Positions 58,546 through 64,000 of a stretch of 64,000 nucleotides of DNA are shown here, in pieces. The stretch's first letter is position 1. The number at the start of each line of letters is the position of its first letter. Origin of the DNA: Prototheca cutis (lineage: Eukaryota > Chlorophyta > Trebouxiophyceae > Chlorellales > Chlorellaceae); contig BCIH01000005.1 of the NCBI GenBank assembly GCA_002897115.2, positions 1,380,890 through 1,444,889 of the forward strand, in the 5' to 3' direction. The position numbers and the translations under genes are program-made. The notes under the pieces were generated by a model. The model did no database searches. It saw only the letters and a list, made by a program, of their open reading frames with translations, and was not told where the DNA came from.

Positions 58546-60920
58546 ATGGACACTGAAGGAGGGCTTTTGGATGATTTTGATATCGAGGTTGGTGGTTATG
58601 CATGGTTCAGAGGGTGGGGTAATCGGTCTTCATGCTTGTGGGTCTTGTGAGAACCAGGTCCAGCACCACACAGCCCGGCGCCATGCCCGGGCCGCAGGCT
58701 TTCGCGGCAGGGTACTCGGGCCCCGCCCGGATCGAAGCCCTGTCCACCGTGGCGGCAGCCTGCCCCAGCACCACCCTGGAGGCCCAGGCCCTGAGAATGG
58801 CCGCCGATCAGTTGGCTAGCGGCTCGGACATGGAGGCCTACTCCCAGTTCATGAGCGAGCGTGTGGGACACACGCTGGGTCCTGCGTACACCATCGACAG
58901 GTATGGCGTGATGGGGGGTTGACTGCCCAGGAGTTTGTTTGGTTGGATCGGTCGGTGGGGGGGCTTGTTGTACTGGAGGGTGATACTAGAGTGTGATGAT
59001 GGGGAGAGCGAGAGATGGGGCTAGCAGACTGCCATGCAGAATCACCCGTGAGACAACAATATTACTACCTTTGGGCCACCATACCTCCTTCAAACCAAAC
59101 CACAGTGCCATGGTGGCCAGCGTGCGAGCCAAAGCAGCTGAAACCCGGCGACGGCTGGAAGACACCGTGAGCAATGCAGCAGCGGCGGGGACGCGGCCAG
59201 TCCTCCGCACTGCCCTTTTGGATCTCGGCGATGCACACGAGGCTGAGGGGGAGCATGATTCCGCCCTCAAGTGCTATGTACGGGCGCGGGAGGCGAGTCT
59301 CACAGCCGACGACCAAGCCGAGGTGTACCTCAGGTATGCATGCTCGGGGATGTGTGTTTGGGGGGGGGGGGGGGGGGATTATTGGGAGTGACCAGTTGCA
59401 TCCCACCCATGCATGCATGCATGGAATCATCTTTTCCATGCACACCTCCTTCATCGCCACGCACTGAATCCCCCAGCCCCCTTTGCCCCCTCTCTGTCTC
59501 TCCACACCACTGCAGGATTATCAAGACAGCGGTGCACGCCAGGCAGTGGACACATGTGGCCATGCACGCCAAGAAGCTAGAGGCCCTGGGACCAGAGATC
59601 ATGGTATGAATGCGTGGGGACAGGGCTTTTGGAGGGGGAAAGGGGGTCATGAGAATGGAAGCCTGCAGGACCCCACACTACCCCACACACCACACCTCCT
59701 ATCCCACCTTTCCTCCTACTCAAACAATCGCAACAGGATCGGGTGGAGGTTCGAAGCCCGGTGGGCGTTGCCTGCGGGTTGCATGGGTTGTCACAGTCCA
59801 AGTTTGAGGAAGCGAGCCGCTGGTTTGCGCAGGTCGCCCCCGGCGCCGTCGATACCTTTCACTGCATGGCGTCCCTAGAGGTGTGTATCTTTTGCCAGGT
59901 GTGGATTGTGCTGAGATCAAGGGCCACCGGATGTAGACCTTGCTCATCCTCTGGGGTCCTCCCTGTGCCCCCCATGACCCCCCAAAAGAACAGCCTTTGA
60001 GCCAGCCTGGCCATAGACAAAGAGAAACAACTGCCCAGGATCAAACAAGCAAGCGCCCAATCAACTTGCAGGATGTGGCTGCAGGTCTGGCACTGTGCTC
60101 CCTGGCGACCCTGGAACGAGCGGAGCTTCAGGCGAGGGTGCTCGACGGCCCCGAGCCGCGTGAGTGCCTGGCAGTGCTGCCGGCTGCGCAGCGCGCCGTT
60201 CACGCTTTCCAATCACTGCGATTTGCCGATGCGCTGCAGGACCTCCAGGGCATGCGGTGTGTGGCCTTGTGCTGGTTGTGCATGTTTTTTGGGGCGGGAT
60301 GAAAGAATGTGTCCCCGGTCTTTTCCCCACACATACAAACATAGACGCCAGTGAAACTCAAAGGCATCCCACAACAAACACACAGACTGCGGCTGTCATT
60401 TAGCCCGGTGCTGGCCCCGCACGTGGAGGCGCTGATGCGTGCGGTGGTGCGGCGAGCGGTGGAGGCGCTGGCCCGGCCCTACTCTGTGCTGCAGTTGGAC
60501 ACGGCCGCTGAAGGCTTGGGCCTGTCTCGGACTGAGCTCGAGGACGAGCTTGCCGCCGCCATACAAAGGGGCGGGCTGCGGGCGAGGCTGGACATCGCGG
60601 GCGGTGTCCTACGCCGGCGGGAGGAGCTGCCGTCGGAGCGAGCACTGGCTGCAGCGACGATGGCGGCAGAAACGTACCTGGGAACGGCGAGGGAGTTGGC
60701 GCTGCGATGCTCAGTTGTTCGCCATAACCTAGTGCAAGTACGGTTCTCCTTTTTTGTTTGTTGTCAAGGGGGGAGCTTACGTTGTTTTTGTTGCACCTGG
60801 TCTGTGTGACTGCATGTACCGCACACCCATCTCCAGCCAAAACATGCCACTCCCTGTCAGCAGCGGGGCTCAAGGCCAGCGTTTCCCGGAGCGGGCTTGC
60901 GACTCGAAAGGTGCACTTGA
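58546..60920 (+). CDS. CSN1: COP9 signalosome subunit 1
   Basis: Exons: 58546-58587, 58698-58900, 59106-59333, 59516-59603, 59737-59880, 60072-60256, 60404-60737 and 60837-60920 (435 aa), all in phase. The order follows GPS1/CSN1: FDIE, then GYSGPARIEALSTVAAACP; DMEAYSQFMSE; RKKAL-like VRAKAAETRRRLE; LLDLGDAHEAEGEHDSALKC; YVRAREASL; IIKTAVHARQWTHVAMHAKK; LALCSLATLERAELQARVLD; FADALQDLQGMRPVLAPHVE; then the PCI region QLDTAAEGLGLSRTELEDEL, AAAIQRGGLRARLD and a helical tail ending LRCSVVRHNLVQ. The last exon (28 codons) has no conservation I can judge. CSN1 is a scaffold subunit of the complex that removes NEDD8 from cullins. Its start lies only 183 bp from the divergent RING-protein start. Confidence 0.93.
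59360..59377. repeat. Poly-G in a CSN1 intron
   Basis: An uninterrupted sense-strand G run sits about 25 bases inside intron 59334-59515. Confidence 0.95.
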
Positions 60921-61929
60921 TGGTGGGCCCGGAGGTGCCATGGCATCCCGCTGGTGTATCCTCATAGGTGTACATTGCATTCAATGCATTGTACTGGAAG
61001 AGTGGTGCACGCATACCATGGTCAAAACCTCAGCCATTAACCCTCCCCCCCATTCAATTGTAGGCCCTCACGCCAGATCACCCCCCTGGGAGTCGGATAG
61101 AACGGGGTGCCCACATTCTTGACAAATGGTCTTCGGGGTCCTCCTACGCCCACCAACCTCGCCTGCTACACGACAATTTTTATCCCAAACCACTGACGCA
61201 GTCTGCGGGGGGTACCCCTGGGAAGGAGGTGGGCGTGCCTGCACGCAGTCAGTCCTCGTCCAAAGCACCTGCAGAGCGCCGTATCAGGGATCGGGCACTT
61301 TGAACAGCGTGGATAGGCCTTTGCAACGCCTTTTTCCTCCAGAATTATGTACATTAGAAACATTTAGGAGATCAGGAATGGGAAAGAGCACCTGGTATTC
61401 GCGACTGAAGTGGTTTCAAGAGCACCCCTACAGGCCTTTAANCATGACTGCGGGAAGGAAGGTGACTGACAGCAGCCTGCTATTTGCCCTGTTTGGAGGA
61501 GCCCTCGGTACAACCCCTATCATCTGGGATATTCCTCGTGGTCTTCCCTCTGCATTATTATTATTACATTGGTGTATTGACAATCCAAATCAGGGCACGT
61601 TTGATCAGGGAGTTGTACAGGCAGTTCAGCCTGGCTGTGAACTTGCGCTGCCAGGAGCGTCGAGGGAGTAAGCGGCACCCCTGAGATTTTGCCCGGATTG
61701 TTGCGCTCTTCTTGGGATTGACATCCAGCCAAGGCTAGTGTATCCTCGACGACCTGGTGCTGATATTGCTGTGGGATCGCCGGAAATAGCGGCACTATCG
61801 CTTCTGGTGAGCCGCCAACGCAGAGCAGACTAGGGGTTGAGTTCAGATGCTATTGCATGAAAGCCAGCAGAACTGCATGCATGCTTGCCACGGTATGACA
61901 GGCCACCCACGTGGGTCCAGGCCAAGCCA
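60921..61929. other. CSN1 3' flank and unassigned open frame
   Basis: A 181-codon plus-strand open frame (61126-61671) includes SGMGKSTWYSRLKWFQEHPY and an N at 61442. It might be upstream coding sequence of the Fanzor-like fragment that follows, or chance. I recognise no domain in it. No promoter or RNA gene was identified. Confidence 0.25.
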
Positions 61930-61977
61930 TTGACGATGGATGCTGTTAGCCAGATGGCCATTGCATGCATGTGTGCA

Positions 61978-62379
61978 GGACGACAAGGAAAGCACCGTGG
62001 GCCAGTGCCCGCACGTGGCGTCGCAGTTGCTGCTGCTGCACCGCCTCCCGGATGAGATGGCGGGGCTTGCGCGGGTGCGGGGCGAGTGCACGGCCGCACG
62101 CGTATGCGCATTGCCATGCACAGGCGGTTTCCACGGGCTGTGGGTCACGCCTACGCCAAGTGCGCCACACTGCAGGTTTGCTTGGCGTGCAATAAACTAT
62201 TGCGCCTGGGCGACTGCCCCACCGCCGCGCAGAAGCACTTTGTCCGGCAGTGTCAGAACGAGGCCTGCGGCGTCGTGCACAACCGCGACAAGAACGCGGC
62301 GCAGAACATGTGCTGTGTGGCACTGGGCCTGATCTTCAACGGCGTCCGGCTGGAGCCTTTTGACAAGCTGCTCCCCTGA
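61978..62379 (+). CDS. Fanzor/TnpB-like nuclease, C-terminal zinc-ribbon fragment
   Basis: Two exons fit: about 61978-62102 (after acceptor gtgtgcag) and 62176-62379, with a GT-AG intron in phase 0. Joined, the end reads GECTAARVCLACNKLLRLGD, then FVRQCQNEACGVVHNRDKNA and AQNM. This has the layout of the TnpB/Fanzor C-terminus: a short T-[AS]-x-x-C-x-x-C start of the zinc ribbon, a second Cys pair followed by G, and the RuvC-III motif (W/H)NRD-NA-xNM with the catalytic Asp. The earlier RuvC-I and II parts and the guide-binding domain were not found upstream, so it may be a decayed or intron-rich element. Fanzors are eukaryotic RNA-guided nucleases carried by transposons. No terminal repeats were seen. 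Confidence 0.45.
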
Positions 62380-62818
62380 CCCGTGCCTGAGTTCTGCCCG
62401 AACATTTCCCCACCAACGTGTCCAGCTCCTGATTCTGCTGGTCTTGAAGGAGGCTTTCGCTTCCTCCCTCCATGCTTGAACAGGCATCGGAAACCCCCCA
62501 TCTGCACGCACGTTTGTTGCTGAGAAGGGGTTGCTCCAGGGCACCGTCAATGTTGTGTTTATTGCTTGCATGTTGTCTTGTGTTTGGCCTGCATGATCGA
62601 TGGTCCAAAAAATTGGCGGCGCCCATAGAACCACCGCGCCCAAGACTCCAAGCGGGGCTTCCATTTTGTTCCAACAAATCGCTAACCTGGGGCCCACGTT
62701 TTCGCCCAAAGCCCCGGTGACATGACGGAGTCTTTAAGATTCACGGTTGTTGTAAAAACTTTGTTGGGTTCATTGGACGCGCTTGTAACACTTGACGCGA
62801 CAACAGGAGCTCATCGCC
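62380..62818. other. Intergenic region
   Basis: 439 bp between the Fanzor-like fragment and the last gene. No coding signal was seen. It should hold the promoter of the gene at 62819. Confidence 0.45.
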
Positions 62819-63549
62819 ATGGCAGACGGACAGAGAAACACCGTGCCGGCCAAGGTCATCATCGGCCTCACGGTGCTGCAGGTAACCCCGCGAGGTGATG
62901 CCCTATGGGCTGTAATTTACATGTGAAATGTTTCACTCGCGCTGGGGTGTGCTGTGAGCGCTCGTTCCACTGGTGGGCACCACCTGTACGACCGGCGGGG
63001 GCAGTCATTTAGCTGGCACACTTGACCTCGCCACCTCGCCACTCCCCAGTCGAGGGCCACAGCTGACGGATGCACTAAGTTTGTGGTGTCATTACCACCC
63101 ACAGATTATTTTCACGATCGTGGTGGGAGCGGTGACGGGCAGTCGGCTATCCTATGACAACCTGTGCCAGCTCAACGTGAACCCCGAGACCGGCCGAGTC
63201 TGCGACTTTGTCTACCCCACCATTGGCTTCAGCCTGGCCGTCAACTTGGCGATCATCTTTGGAACGGTGAGACGTGGTGCCTGGGAGCAGAGTTTATGTA
63301 GTGGATGCGTTGTTTGGCGACAGAGACTGGGGTGCTGCGCTTGACCGGTCATGACCTTCTGGGAATTGTGCTTGTGCTCGCAAGGGCTATGACATGCTGG
63401 GCGTGCTCTAACGCACTCATCAATTGTCCGACCACAGATCTATGTGCTCCGCAAGACGAGCGTCGGTCCAGTCACGCGAGGGGCGACGACTGGCGCAGCT
63501 GTGTACATCTTTTTCTGGGGGGGGGTGTTCTCCATCACCATTTCCAGTG

Positions 63550-63580
<31 letters not shown>

Positions 63581-63606
63581 TGGCTCCAGTGACATGCTTT
63601 GGATTC

Positions 63607-63637
<31 letters not shown>

Positions 63638-64000
63638 NNNNNNNNNNNNNNNNNNNNNNNNNGTGTTCGTGGTGCACCGCTCGATTCACAACAAGCTCCC
63701 ATGGCCCCAACAATGATCCACCTGCAGTCCGGGGTCAGCAGGCAACGGATGCTGGACAGCCTCGGACGTCAGACAGGAACACTGTGGTGGGTCTGAGCTG
63801 GATCATCACCGTGGCCTTTTTGGCCATCGCCATCATCTCCATCTGGGAAAAGTGCGGTGGGAGTAAGAGGGGGAGGGAATGCATGGGGTTTGGATTGCTG
63901 TGGTAATGAATGGCATTGCTGTTGGACGGAAGCTGCTTGATCCCGGGATGATGGCGGGGGCCAGAATGGCAGGCACAAGAGGGCCTGGCGGCCTTGCATC
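62819..64000 (+). CDS. Multi-pass membrane protein, incomplete
   Basis: Exons 62819-62881, 63105-63266 and 63438-63549 are in phase and encode MADGQRNTVPAKVIIGLTVL, IIFTIVVGAVTGSRLSYDNL, VYPTIGFSLAVNLAIIFGT and VTRGATTGAAVYIFFWGGVF. A later piece near 63780-63850 (LSWIITVAFLAIAIISIWEK) looks like a further helix exon. There are at least four hydrophobic segments with a Cys-containing loop (LCQLNVNPETGRVCDF) between the first two, suggesting a MARVEL- or tetraspan-like topology (inference). I do not recognise the family. The third intron runs into (TG)n, poly-G and a 25-N gap, and the gene continues past the window end. Confidence 0.6.
63550..63662. repeat. (TG)n / poly-G tracts and 25-N gap
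   Basis: Two cycles of (TG)n followed by poly-G (from 63550 and from about 63608) end in N bases at 63638-63662. The gap is probably where sequencing failed in the G run. Confidence 0.9.

Noticed and set aside
55660..59775. tRNA-like TTCGA strings (55666 and 59750 areas)
   Set aside because: They lie inside exons and lack a cloverleaf with matching stems.

Overview
This is nuclear DNA of a green alga, most likely a trebouxiophyte of the Chlorella type (inference). The reasons are high GC content, many short GT-AG introns, a shikimate-pathway EPSP synthase with a plastid-transit-like N-terminus, a DUF1421/FLOE-type protein otherwise known from the green lineage, and plant-like versions of PRP31, Rab GDI and RPAP1/MINIYO. 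No prokaryotic operon, CRISPR array, rRNA or tRNA was seen. Gene models were built by hand from conserved protein motifs plus donor and acceptor sites, and exon phases were checked arithmetically. Exon lists are given in each entry; uncertain ends are flagged.

Layout, left to right: 3' end of NEMF/Rqc2 (+); FLOE-like DUF1421 protein (+); MRS2/CorA Mg2+ transporter (-); PRP31 splicing factor (-); TPT/nucleotide-sugar-transporter family protein (-); UTP25 (-) head to head with BMS1 (+), both SSU-processome factors; uL18-like ribosomal protein (+); ING-type PHD protein (-); Mei2-like C-terminal RRM protein (-); CLPTM1 (-) head to head with RPAP1/MINIYO (+); class-3 (DAG-type) lipase with an N-terminal dysferlin/peroxin (DysF) domain (-); EPSP synthase (-) head to head with YJU2/CCDC94 (+); DJ-1/PfpI protein (+); Rab GDI (-); unrecognised single-TM-like protein (+); RING plus RanBP2-zinc-finger protein (-) head to head with CSN1 (+); a fragment resembling the C-terminus of Fanzor/TnpB RNA-guided nucleases (+); and a multi-TM membrane protein (+) interrupted by a 25-N gap and the window end.

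Functionally the window is rich in RNA and ribosome biology: splicing (PRP31, YJU2), 40S biogenesis (UTP25, BMS1), translation and quality control (uL18, NEMF), RNA binding (Mei2-like) and Pol II assembly (RPAP1). It also holds membrane traffic and ER genes (GDI, CLPTM1), transport (MRS2, TPT), lipid hydrolysis and aromatic amino-acid synthesis. Genes are compact: divergent start-to-start gaps run from about 180 to 745 bp and convergent stop-to-stop gaps from about 170 to 820 bp.

The main oddities are: an apparent 26-nt intron in Rab GDI; (TG)n repeats sitting sense-oriented just inside 5' splice sites of several introns; at least four GC-AG introns; a RING/RanBP2-finger domain combination; a DysF-lipase fusion; a FLOE homologue in an alga; and the Fanzor-like zinc-ribbon fragment. 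Isolated single N bases fall in many genes and look like consensus ambiguities.
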